Of a stretch of 64,000 nt of DNA, positions 1-10,005 are shown piece after piece. Each line of letters opens with the position of its first letter. Positions within the stretch are counted from its first letter, which is position 1. The position numbers and the translations under genes were made by a program. Source of the DNA: Novosphingobium flavum (GTDB lineage Bacteria; Pseudomonadota; Alphaproteobacteria; Sphingomonadales; Sphingomonadaceae); assembly GCF_014230315.1 (NCBI RefSeq), contig NZ_JACLAW010000001.1:62001-126000 (forward strand), in the 5' to 3' direction. The notes below the pieces were generated by a model, which saw nothing but the letters and a program-made list of their open reading frames with translations, made no database searches and had not been told where the DNA came from.

Positions 1-894
1 TCCGGCTCATATGGTGGGCCGGTGAGCGGCATGTTCTTTGGTCCCAATGCCGAGGAGGTCGGCGGTAGCTTCTCGGCGGCTGATTCCGCCGGAAACGTCG
101 CGACCGGTGCTTTTCTCGGGCGTAACGATCCCGGCAGTTCCATCGTCGCGCTGGACAAGCTGACTGCCTCCACGGCGTTTGAAGTCCATTACGGGGGGCA
201 AAATCTCGGCAAGGCCCTGACCTACGACCCGGCGACCCAGAATTATACGATTGCGGCCAGTCAACTGCCTCACCTGTCGAACACCGGGCCGTCATTTTAC
301 GACAGTTTTAGCCAGTTCGCCCTAGGCCCATCGCAAAAAGCTGCGGTGCAGGACGATGCGCGCTTCATCAGGTACGATGGTACGGTCGATGGCCGTGCAG
401 TCACGGCAAGATTCTACAAGGTTGGGGCCGCCAACGGCGAGATTCAGCTGTCCTACGCCAGCTTCTATCGCCTCGACGTCGGGCCGCCTGCGGGAGGCAG
501 TGGCACCGGCGTTCGCTACGCTCTGTTCGGCGTTCCCACGCCAGCGGTCCTGATGCCCAAGACAGGGACGGCCACCTATGCGGGGCCGATCTATGGCATC
601 GGCGAATACTCCGACGGAACCAAAGCCTACAACGTGACTGGCCAGTCTCTGTTCAACGTCGATTTCGCCGCGGCCGGCAGCAGCACCGGCACCTTGAATT
701 TGCAACTGGCTTCAACCACCAACAGCACCGTCACAACAATGACAGTCCCGGTCAACTTCGCCAGTTCCTTGCTCAGCAACGGTTACCTGTCGAAGGTATT
801 CTTCGGTCCGAATGCCGAAGAATTGGGAGTCTCGTTCGCCTTCGTCCAGGACTTTCTGGCGATCTCGGGGGTTACCGTCGCCAAGAAGCAATAA
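1..894 (+). CDS. TbpB-like beta-barrel surface protein, 3' part (5' end outside window)
   Basis: The frame is open to the left edge, so only the last 297 residues are seen. The repeat FFGPNAEE followed by V/L-G-x-SF occurs near the start of the visible part and again about 30 residues before the end. This G-x-FFGPxAEE pattern marks the C-terminal beta-barrel of transferrin-binding protein B-like and related surface lipoproteins. The protein is rich in Gly, Ser, Thr and Ala with alternating polar/apolar strands, and has no Cys. A role in binding an iron carrier is inferred from family only; in sphingomonads such proteins are usually uncharacterised outer-surface proteins. The signal peptide or lipobox, if any, lies outside the window. 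It ends with TAA and is followed by a GC hairpin. Confidence 0.7.
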   Translation, partial: SGSYGGPVSGMFFGPNAEEVGGSFSAADSAGNVATGAFLGRNDPGSSIVALDKLTASTAFEVHYGGQNLGKALTYDPATQNYTIAASQLPHLSNTGPSFYDSFSQFALGPSQKAAVQDDARFIRYDGTVDGRAVTARFYKVGAANGEIQLSYASFYRLDVGPPAGGSGTGVRYALFGVPTPAVLMPKTGTATYAGPIYGIGEYSDGTKAYNVTGQSLFNVDFAAAGSSTGTLNLQLASTTNSTVTTMTVPVNFASSLLSNGYLSKVFFGPNAEELGVSFAFVQDFLAISGVTVAKKQ

Positions 895-904
895 CCCGAT
901 CAAA

Positions 905-929
905 CTCCGTCCGCCTCGTGCGGGCGGAG
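905..929. terminator. GC-rich hairpin between convergent genes
   Basis: CTCCGTCCGC and GCGGGCGGAG can pair as a 10-bp stem (one G-T pair) with a 5-nt loop, just after the TbpB-like gene and facing the minus-strand gene at 1039-1404. There is no T tract, so it may only be a weak or Rho-assisted end. Confidence 0.3.
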
Positions 930-1038
930 CGCAGGCCGCCGGTAGAGAGGCGCGGCTCGTGCCATATGGAAAGGGCTGCGAGTATAGGTAACGCCGAGTA
1001 TTGGGGGCGGTTTGCCGTTTTCTCCGGCGGACCGCTGC

Positions 1039-1404
1039 TCAGCGCTCGCAGTACTCGTACCGACCCGACTGGCAGGCCGAGACCGCATGGCGCCATTCGG
1101 CCATCCGGCGCTGATAGTCGGCGCGGGCCTCGGCATAGTCGGCATCGGCCTGCCGGTCGCCCGAACGGGTCGGCTGGCGGCCCTGCTGGGCCTCCCGGTA
1201 TGCGCGCCAGCCTTCGGCATAGCCCGCGTCGCGCTGGCGCACGTAAGCCAGTTGCTCCTCGTTGAGCCGCTTGATGATCGCCTTGTCCCGCGCCCGCGCC
1301 GCGGCGCTGCGCATGGTCGGATCGTTCGGATCGTCGGCTTGGGCCGCAACCGGAACCAGTGCGAGAGCCAGCGCGACAGCACCGGCAAATCGTTGCGTCA
1401 TCAT
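1039..1404 (-). CDS. Small exported protein of unknown function
   Basis: 121 residues. Residues 1-23 form a clear Sec signal peptide (MMTQRF, then a run of Ala/Val/Leu ending AQA|DD). The mature part is very charged and predicted helical, with many Arg, Ala, Glu and Gln and aromatic spacing (RQADADYAEARADYQRRMAEW), and two Cys near the C-terminus (SACQSGRYEYCER) that could form a disulfide in the periplasm. I do not recognise a named family. It diverges from uvrA across about 250 nt. Coding is supported by the signal peptide and by position-specific GC use. Confidence 0.7.
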   Translation of the reverse strand: MMTQRFAGAVALALALVPVAAQADDPNDPTMRSAAARARDKAIIKRLNEEQLAYVRQRDAGYAEGWRAYREAQQGRQPTRSGDRQADADYAEARADYQRRMAEWRHAVSACQSGRYEYCER

Positions 1405-1635
1405 GAAAAAGCGAAGCTCCCTACCCGTCGCCCGCGCTTGTGAGGGCAGGCGCGAATGATTTCAAAAGCTATGCGACAAAGCGTTAACTTTTCGTCGCAC
1501 GTGCGGGGCGAGTGAGCGAACGGCGGGGAAGGGCGGACGACCTGCCCGGCATCTTTCGCGGCCAGCGCCAAGTTGCAAGGCGGCCGCGCGCTTCCTACTT
1601 GGGGACGGACCGAAGCCAACCCCCTTGTCTCACCC

Positions 1636-1650
1636 GAACAGATGTGGAAC
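1636..1650 (-). promoter_or_regulatory. LexA (SOS) box before uvrA
   Basis: GAAC-AGATGTG-GAAC, which on the minus strand reads GTTC-N7-GTTC, the consensus of alphaproteobacterial LexA boxes. It ends 10 nt before the uvrA ATG. uvrA is a classical SOS gene, so repression by LexA is expected. Motif seen directly; binding is inference. Confidence 0.65.
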
Positions 1651-1660
1651 ATCCCCGCGC

Positions 1661-4555
<2,895 letters not shown>

Positions 4556-4633
4556 CCCCCACGCTTCGTCATTGCGAGAAGCGCAGCGACGAAGCAATCC
4601 ACAGCCGCCGTGCACCGCCCCAATCCCCCGTCG

Positions 4634-4726
4634 CCCCGGACTTGATCCGGGGCCCCGCGTCCTCGCCCCACACACCCACACTCGCCCTCGTCATTGCGAG
4701 GGCCAAAGGCCCGCGGCAATCCAGAG
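4634..4726. repeat. Composite dispersed repeat, copy 1
   Basis: A CCCCGGACTTGATCCGGGG palindrome, then TCCTCGCCCCA, then CTCGTCATTGCGAGGGCCAA and the rest, ending in GGCAATCCAGAG. The same order recurs at 5045-5135. Confidence 0.75.
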
Positions 4727-5044
4727 CCCCAAGCTCAACGTTCCGCATCTACGCCCGAAACGCTCACCCCGCTCACCAACACCCGCTCATCCTGAGCCTG
4801 TCGAGCCGAAGGCCAGCGAAGCTAAAGAGGCGCGCAACGCCCGCCCCAAGCGCAACAACCCCCCTCCCGCCTGCGGGAGGGGCCGGGGGAGGGCATGTTC
4901 CAGACACAACCCAAGCCAAACCTCACCAGAACCCAAAAACAACCGAGGGGGCCATCGCCCCCTCGACCCCCAATCCGTCTCCCGGCACGAACTTCGCGCC
5001 TCATGGCCAACCTGACGCACCCATGCCAGTTCGTCCCGATTCCC

Positions 5045-5135
5045 CGTCATCCCGGGCTTGACCCGGGATCCCGCTTCCTCGCCCCATACCCCACCCTCGT
5101 CACTGCGAGGGCCAAAGGCCCGCGGCAATCCAGAG
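5045..5135. repeat. Composite dispersed repeat, copy 2
   Basis: CCCGGGCTTGACCCGGG, then TCCTCGCCCCA and CTCGTCACTGCGAGGGCCAA through GGCAATCCAGAG. It is near-identical in order and wording to 4634-4726, 411 bp away. Confidence 0.75.
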
Positions 5136-5465
5136 ATCCAAGCGCCGCCCACCGAACAGAGCGCTCCAAACCTCGCCCACCGTCATCCTGAACTCGTTTA
5201 GCTGCGCTGGCCTGCGGCACAGGTCCCGCAAGGGCAGCGCAACCCGCTCCACGATACGAAGGCAGGGAGTAAACGCTGAATCGAAGGCGTTCGCTTCCAA
5301 GATGGCCGCGATCACTTTGGCTTGTCTGGTTGCGGCATGTGCTTAGCTTCTTTCCGCGGCCTCTCATCCCAATGCGTCTTGTTCTCGTCCGCGCCGATCT
5401 CACGGGCGGCTTGCTTAATCTTATCAAGTTGACTTTGAACCAGCTTGTCGGTTCCAGTAGGCACG

Positions 5466-6329
5466 ATGCCATCCAGCGAAAAAGAATACGGTTACATCGC
5501 ATATATCGATGAAGCTGGTGACCCCGGCCTCAAGCGAGTGCGTCCAATTGATCAAAACGGTGCGAGTGAATGGCTGGTCTTGAGTGCGGTTGTCATGCAG
5601 GCAAAACGCGAACCTGATGTTCTTGGCTGGACGCGAGGCATCATTTCCAACCTTGGCGTGAAGCAGCGCCACGACTTGCACTACCGCACCCTATCGCCAA
5701 CTCGAAAGATCTCTGCGGGCGAGCAGATCGCGGCCCTTCCTGTTCGAGCTTTCGCAATATGCTCGAACAAGAAGAACATGCGGGGTTATCAAAATCCAAG
5801 AGCAGAAAAGACGCCATCGCAGCAATGGTACTATAACTTTTGCATCCGTCTTTTACTTGAACGTGTGACAGCATTCTGCGCGGCTCGCACGGTGAAGGAC
5901 CATGGCGAAAGCAAGCTGATAAAGATTGAATTTTCAGAGCGTGGGGGCATCAGATATAGCCAAACAGCGGCCTATCAATATTATCTGCGACAGCAGCAGC
6001 AGGGCGGTCAGATATACCTCAAGAAGCGCGAGCCAGTTATGTCAATGCTCGACTGGGACTTGATGGCTGCCCACCCACACCAAGAGCGCGCGGGCCTTCA
6101 ACTGGCTGATTACGTAGCCAGTGCATTCTATCAGGCAATCGACTGCGGAGGGCCGGGGGTTTGGGATTTGGAACCAGCCAAATCCTTGGCACCAATTCTT
6201 CCAAAGGAAGCAGGATTGCATCGCGATTTTGGGGTAGCGCTTTTCCCAACCCCGGCTTGGAGGGCGGACTTGACCGCCGATCAGAAGAGAATTTTTGAAT
6301 TTTACGGCTACGATTTCGCAAGGTGGTAG
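5466..6329 (+). CDS. DUF3800 domain protein
   Basis: 287 residues from ATG 5466. The N-terminus carries YIAYIDEAGDPG, the D-E-[AS]-G-D motif typical of DUF3800, and the C-terminal part has GLQLADYVASAFYQA, the second conserved patch with its Asp. The family has an RNase H-like fold and carries conserved acidic residues, but its activity is not established; members often sit in mobile or defence regions. Base composition is clearly lower in GC than the neighbours, with AT-ending codons, and the gene follows a repeat cluster. Both suggest acquisition by transfer. It stands alone with no partner gene. A GTG at 5445 would add seven residues but begins less well. Confidence 0.8.
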   Translation: MPSSEKEYGYIAYIDEAGDPGLKRVRPIDQNGASEWLVLSAVVMQAKREPDVLGWTRGIISNLGVKQRHDLHYRTLSPTRKISAGEQIAALPVRAFAICSNKKNMRGYQNPRAEKTPSQQWYYNFCIRLLLERVTAFCAARTVKDHGESKLIKIEFSERGGIRYSQTAAYQYYLRQQQQGGQIYLKKREPVMSMLDWDLMAAHPHQERAGLQLADYVASAFYQAIDCGGPGVWDLEPAKSLAPILPKEAGLHRDFGVALFPTPAWRADLTADQKRIFEFYGYDFARW

Positions 6330-6703
6330 GCCCCTGGCACCCGAACCTTATATGCTTTCAGGCTGCCATCCAGTGGGCAACCGTCACGTAAGGGGCGTCC
6401 TGTTCTTTCCTCAGGCCGCAGGGTTTATCCAGCGTTGCCTACCGATACCGAGAATCTCACGAGTAGAGTCTTCTGTCAAGATTCTCCTTTAGATTCCATA
6501 ATCTTAAGGTTAAGTTGCTGGAAAGGAATCGGTTTGTCGAGCGGCCTTCTCGTCAAACCGCTGGAATTACGGGCATTACGGCGACACGTTGCTAAATCCC
6601 CAATTCCGGGAGCGCGAGGGCGATGGCCCTCGCATCAACCCCTTCCTCCCTTCAGCCCAAAACCATGGTCTAGGCTTCCGTGCTCACCACCTCCCGGCCG
6701 ACC
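6330..6703. other. Non-coding spacer with two inverted repeats
   Basis: No supported gene. It contains an 8-bp inverted repeat GAGAATCT/AGATTCTC (6450-6457, 6479-6486) and a perfect hairpin GCGAGGGC-GATG-GCCCTCGC at 6614-6633. The first half is AT-richer, like the DUF3800 gene, and may belong to the same insertion. Confidence 0.5.
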
Positions 6704-6728
6704 GGAACACCCCGCCACCCCATCCGTT
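6704..6728 (+). promoter_or_regulatory. EcfG-type (general stress) promoter of the CHRD gene
   Basis: GGAAC (6704-6708), 16 nt, CGTT (6725-6728): an exact match to the GGAAC-N16/17-CGTT consensus of sigma-EcfG promoters in Alphaproteobacteria. Transcription would start near 6735, giving a leader of about 40 nt. Motif seen; activity inferred. Confidence 0.6.
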
Positions 6729-6777
6729 GCTCCCGCAGGCGGCGCTTAAACGCCGCACCAGATTGCGGAGAGAGACA

Positions 6778-7221
6778 ATGCCCTATCCCAAGACCGCGTC
6801 CGCGCTGGCTTTGCTCATGACTGCCGCCCTCGCGCCGGCCCTGTCTGCCGCGCCCACCAAGGCCACCGGCGTGACCCTGATGGCCTCGCTCACCGGCGCG
6901 GCGGAAGTGCCGGGGCCGGGGGATGCGGATGGCACCGGCACCTTCAAGGCCCGGCTCAACGTCGGGCAGGGCCAGCTGTGCTACACCCTGACCAGCGCAC
7001 ACCTTGGCACGCTCACCATGGCCCATATCCATTCGGGCAAGGTCGGGGTGGCCGGGCCGCCGGTCGTCACGCTGATGGCCAATGCCCCCACCGAAACCTG
7101 CATGGCCGTGGACAAGGCGGCCGCGCAAAAGATCGTTTCGATGACCGGCGACTACTACGTCAACATCCATACCAGCGATCGTCCGGCCGGGGCCATTCGC
7201 GGCCAGTTGACGAAGCACTGA
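6778..7221 (+). CDS. CHRD domain exported protein
   Basis: 147 residues from ATG 6778, with GAGAGA a few bases upstream as ribosome binding site. Residues 1-23 are a signal peptide (MPYPKTASALALLMTAALAP, then ALSA|AP). The rest is one CHRD domain: MASLTGAAEVPGPGDADGTG at the start, LTMAHIHSGKVGVAGPPVV in the middle, and YYVNIHTSDRPAGAIRGQL at the end. CHRD domains were first named in chordin; bacterial ones are exported proteins of unknown role. Two Cys flank the central hairpin and may form a disulfide. The EcfG-like promoter upstream suggests stress or stationary-phase expression. A GC hairpin at 7234-7265 follows. Confidence 0.88.
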   Translation: MPYPKTASALALLMTAALAPALSAAPTKATGVTLMASLTGAAEVPGPGDADGTGTFKARLNVGQGQLCYTLTSAHLGTLTMAHIHSGKVGVAGPPVVTLMANAPTETCMAVDKAAAQKIVSMTGDYYVNIHTSDRPAGAIRGQLTKH

Positions 7222-7233
7222 TCGGCCGCTTGC

Positions 7234-7265
7234 GGGAGCGCGGGGGCCGTCGCCCGCGCGCTCCC
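7234..7265. terminator. GC hairpin after the CHRD gene
   Basis: GGGAGCGCGGG can pair with CCCGCGCGCTCCC with a short loop. There is no T tract, so this is only a possible terminator. Confidence 0.3.
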
Positions 7266-7346
7266 TCGCGCCGAAACCATTTTCCTACACCCCCCGAAAT
7301 CCCATATCTCCCGTGATCCCCTCCGCACCTGAAGGAGCGCCGGATC

Positions 7347-8540
7347 ATGCCCGATCACGACAATACGCCGTCCAGCCCGTTCGGTCGCGGCTGGATCCCC
7401 GCCGCGCGCGATCTGGGGCTTCCGGGAGACGTCCTCGCGCAGGCTCGGGATGAGCGGGCGGGGCTGGAAGCGCAGCCCCATCTCCCCGCTCTGCGCCACG
7501 ATGGCTTCACGCCCGAGCGGCAGGCGCGGTTCTGTCAGGCCTTGTCGCTGGGCGGCTCGGTCCGCTCGGCCGCCGCTGCCGTCGGCATATCGGCGCAGGC
7601 GGCTTACCTTGCCCGCCGCCGCTCGCCCCATTTCGCCGCCGCCTGGGATGCCGCGCTGATCCTCGCCCGCGAACATGCCGAGCAGGTCCTGGCCGAGCGC
7701 GCGCTTGAAGGTGTGGAGGAAGCGGTGTTCTATCACGGCGAGCAGGTCGCCGTCCGCCGCCGCTTCGACGCGCGCCTGCTCCTCGCCCATCTCGCCCGGC
7801 TCGACAGGCAGTGCGAATCCCGCCCCGATGCGCGCCGCCGCGCCGAGCGCTTCGACGAACTCCTCGCCACCCTGTCGGGCGCCGAGCCTCAGGCGATCGA
7901 ACCCCAACCGTGGAAGCGGAATCACGATCCCTACCTCCCGCCCGAACGCGCCGACCATGTTGCCGCTGCGACCGACGGCCTTGGCCCGCGCGCCTATCCC
8001 CGCGCCCGCCGCCGCGCGGAAGGGGAATGGGACCACTGGCGCGCCAAGGCCGAACAGGCGGTCGACCGTCTCTCTGCTCAAAACGCCGCTCATCCTGAGC
8101 CTGTCGAAGGACGCGAATACAAGTCGCGGGACGGGGCAGGGGGCTTTCCCCCCAGAACCCTGTCAACTTCGTCAACTTCGCCGGCAGCGCCCGCTCACTT
8201 CACGGTCTTGAGCACCGCGTCCACCCCCAGCGCCGAACCGTTCTTCGCGCTCGCCGCCTCGGCGGTCAGGGCGCCCTTGGCCCCATCGGCCCCGGTCACC
8301 ACGATCTTGTCGCCCTCCTTGCTCAGGCTCAGCGTCCCTTTGCCCATGGAGCGCAGCTTCACCGCCTTGCCTCCGGCCGCATCGAGCGCCTTGGTCAGGT
8401 CGGCTTTGGTCAGCATCCCCGGCACGATATGCTCGCGCAGCAGCGCGGCCAGCGCGGCGCGCTGCTCCGGCGCCATCAGCGCCTTGCCCGGATCGCCCAG
8501 CGCCGCGAAGGCGGCATTGGTCGGCGCAAACAGGGTGTAG
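7347..8540 (+). CDS. HTH protein (terminase-small-subunit-like) with repeat-derived C-terminal extension
   Basis: Residues 1 to about 240 look real: RQARFCQALSLGGSVRSAAA and AVGISAQAAYLARRR form a helix-turn-helix like those of phage terminase small subunits and of a common sphingomonad family of unknown role. ATG 7347 follows AAGGAG. From codon 248 the frame crosses a dispersed repeat (8089-8115) and reads AAHPEPVEG, then a Ser/Thr/Pro-rich stretch. Its last 346 nt lie antisense to the fasciclin gene at 8195-8761. The ancestral stop was probably near 8090 and the rest is read-through into the repeat and the opposite gene. DNA binding is inferred from the HTH only. Confidence 0.6.
   Translation: MPDHDNTPSSPFGRGWIPAARDLGLPGDVLAQARDERAGLEAQPHLPALRHDGFTPERQARFCQALSLGGSVRSAAAAVGISAQAAYLARRRSPHFAAAWDAALILAREHAEQVLAERALEGVEEAVFYHGEQVAVRRRFDARLLLAHLARLDRQCESRPDARRRAERFDELLATLSGAEPQAIEPQPWKRNHDPYLPPERADHVAAATDGLGPRAYPRARRRAEGEWDHWRAKAEQAVDRLSAQNAAHPEPVEGREYKSRDGAGGFPPRTLSTSSTSPAAPAHFTVLSTASTPSAEPFFALAASAVRAPLAPSAPVTTILSPSLLRLSVPLPMERSFTALPPAASSALVRSALVSIPGTICSRSSAASAARCSGAISALPGSPSAAKAALVGANRV
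8089..8115. repeat. Dispersed repeat inside an ORF
   Basis: CTCATCCTGAGCCTGTCGAA followed by GGACGCG. The core is shared with copies near 4784, 17932 and 49634. It keeps the host frame open and encodes HPEPVEG. Confidence 0.75.
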
Positions 8541-8761
8541 CTCGCCTTGCCCTCGAACACCCCGGCCAGCCCCGTATCCTTGATCGCGCCGGAAACGGTC
8601 GAGAACTGCGCCTCGCCCGCCAGCGCCTTGGTCAGCGTGTCGGCGCTCGGCTTCGCGGCCTCGCTGCTCGCCGCGTCCGAAGGCGCCCCGTCCTTCTTGC
8701 AGCCCGCCACGATGCCCGCGCCCGCCAACACCAGCATGAGCGCATATATCGGCTTGTTCAT
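8195..8761 (-). CDS. Fasciclin (FAS1) domain lipoprotein
   Basis: 188 residues. The N-terminus is a lipoprotein signal with lipobox IVAGC (Cys 21), so the protein is anchored to a membrane on the periplasmic side. After a short Ala/Ser/Lys linker comes one FAS1 domain: FSTVSGAIKDTGLAG, then YTLFAPTNAAFAAL (the conserved FAPTN block), REHIVPGML, and a C-terminal ALGVDAVLK. FAS1 domains mediate adhesion or protein contact; the bacterial partner is unknown. AAAGGA overlaps the stop of the Gly-rich gene 11 nt upstream, so the two are co-transcribed and probably translationally coupled under the promoter at 9866-9891. Confidence 0.88.
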   Translation of the reverse strand: MNKPIYALMLVLAGAGIVAGCKKDGAPSDAASSEAAKPSADTLTKALAGEAQFSTVSGAIKDTGLAGVFEGKASYTLFAPTNAAFAALGDPGKALMAPEQRAALAALLREHIVPGMLTKADLTKALDAAGGKAVKLRSMGKGTLSLSKEGDKIVVTGADGAKGALTAEAASAKNGSALGVDAVLKTVK

Positions 8762-8772
8762 GCCCGGTCCTT

Positions 8773-9843
8773 TCAGCTCAGCAGTTCGATCGCGGCCAAG
8801 ATCAGCCGCGTCCTCGGATCGACCCGGTAGATGTAGCCGTCGGCATAGCGGTAATAGGCGTCCGGCCCGTCGTAATAGCGGTCACGGTAGTCCCACGGCA
8901 CGTTGTACACGCCATAGCCTACCGGGATCGGCTGCCCGACGATGAATTCGTCCCCGGTCATGAACCCCGCCACGCCCACGATCCGCCCCGATGGTTCAAG
9001 CCGGTAGAACGTGTCGTCATAATAACGGTAGTCCGGCCCAAGGTCGTAATACCGGTCGTAATAAACCGGCAGCGGCGCCGTCTCGTAGCCCACCGGCCAC
9101 ATCTCGCCGATGAACAGCGCCCCGCCCAGCAGCGGCACATAACCCAGGATGCTCACGCCCGAAGTGCGCAGCAGGTACCCGTCGAAATAGCGATAGCCGC
9201 TGTCCCCGTACCCCCACCAGTCCGCCCGCCACGGCACATAGGCCTGCTTGACCAGCCCCGGCGGATTGCACCCGTTATACTTCTTCGCCAGCCCCGGCGG
9301 GCATCCGCCCAACATGTTCGGCCTTTCCCCGCGAAAGGAAACGCGCTCGCCCCCGCCGCTCCCCGGGTGCGCAGCCCCTGCCACCGCACCGACGCCAGCG
9401 GCACCGACCGCGGCCTTGTGCATCGCCTTGGCCGAATTGCCCGGCCCTGCCGAGGCCCGCCCGTTACCCTTCGTCGCCATATGCCCCGCGCTCTTGGCAG
9501 AGCCCCGTCCGCCGCTCCTGGCCGATGCATGGCTGGCCTTGGCAGGGCCCGAGGCATGAGCCTGCCGCCCGCCGCCCCGCTCCTGCTGCGCGTGCGCGGC
9601 TTTGCCGCCCCCATGCGACTGCTGCGCATGCTGGGCCTGACCGCCGCCATGGTTGCCACCGCCGCCGCCGCCGCCGCCGCCCCGCTCGGCACCGCCGCCA
9701 TGGGCTGGCCCGCCGCCGCCGTGACCACCACCGCCACCGCCGCCGCCCTTGCCGCCACCCGGCGCTGCCAGTGCGGGCGCTGCCAAGGCCATGCTCAGGG
9801 CCGCAGCCATGCCCAGCGTCGAAGTCACAAAATGGGTGCGCAT
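8773..9843 (-). CDS. Gly/His-rich exported protein with Tyr-rich C-terminal domain
   Basis: 356 residues from the ATG at 9843, which follows AAGGAGAT; the frame is open 24 nt further up but without support. Residues 1-27 are a signal peptide ending PALA|AP. Residues 28 to about 150 are low complexity (runs of Gly, then Gly/His, Gln/His and Ala/Ser/Lys). Then comes GGCPPGLAKKYNGCNPPGL, a CPPG-x-CxPPG motif found in many sphingomonad envelope proteins, and a Tyr/Asp-rich end with repeated YRYYD/RYYDG. No enzyme motif. A role in the envelope or as a metal-binding matrix is guesswork. First gene of a pair with the fasciclin lipoprotein. Confidence 0.8.
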   Translation of the reverse strand: MRTHFVTSTLGMAAALSMALAAPALAAPGGGKGGGGGGGGHGGGGPAHGGGAERGGGGGGGGGNHGGGQAQHAQQSHGGGKAAHAQQERGGGRQAHASGPAKASHASARSGGRGSAKSAGHMATKGNGRASAGPGNSAKAMHKAAVGAAGVGAVAGAAHPGSGGGERVSFRGERPNMLGGCPPGLAKKYNGCNPPGLVKQAYVPWRADWWGYGDSGYRYFDGYLLRTSGVSILGYVPLLGGALFIGEMWPVGYETAPLPVYYDRYYDLGPDYRYYDDTFYRLEPSGRIVGVAGFMTGDEFIVGQPIPVGYGVYNVPWDYRDRYYDGPDAYYRYADGYIYRVDPRTRLILAAIELLS

Positions 9844-9865
9844 CGCCGATCTCCTTCCCTCAGCC

Positions 9866-9891
9866 AACGCCCCCGTTCTACGGATAGTTCC
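9866..9891 (-). promoter_or_regulatory. EcfG-type (general stress) promoter of the Gly-rich/fasciclin pair
   Basis: On the minus strand: GGAAC (9891-9887), 17 nt, CGTT (9869-9866). This matches the sigma-EcfG consensus exactly and would give a leader of about 15-20 nt before ATG 9843. Motif seen; activity inferred. Confidence 0.6.
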
Positions 9892-10005
9892 GGAGGGCGC
9901 TGGTGCGGTGAGCGATGCGAGCGGATTTATCCGGCCCGGCCGGACGGCGTCACGGCGCGATCAAGCGAAGGTCATCGCCTGCCTGAAAGCGCGATGGGCC
10001 CCCTC

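Larger units (their letters stand above)
4556..5465. repeat. 910-nt spacer filled with dispersed repeats
   Basis: No credible gene. The spacer holds at least four kinds of short element: GTCATTGCGAGAAGCGCAGC at 4568 ending GAAGCAATCCA; a composite block seen twice (about 4634-4726 and 5045-5135); CCTGAGCCTGTCGAGC at 4790; and a CCCTCCCGCCTGCGGGAGG palindrome at 4862. Apparent Arg/Pro-rich frames here are artefacts of GC bias. The last 250 nt are less repetitive and may hold the promoter of the next gene. Confidence 0.8.

Noticed and set aside
4556..5465. CRISPR array
   Set aside because: Repeats are of several kinds, unevenly spaced and palindromic, without unique spacers of constant length; no cas genes.
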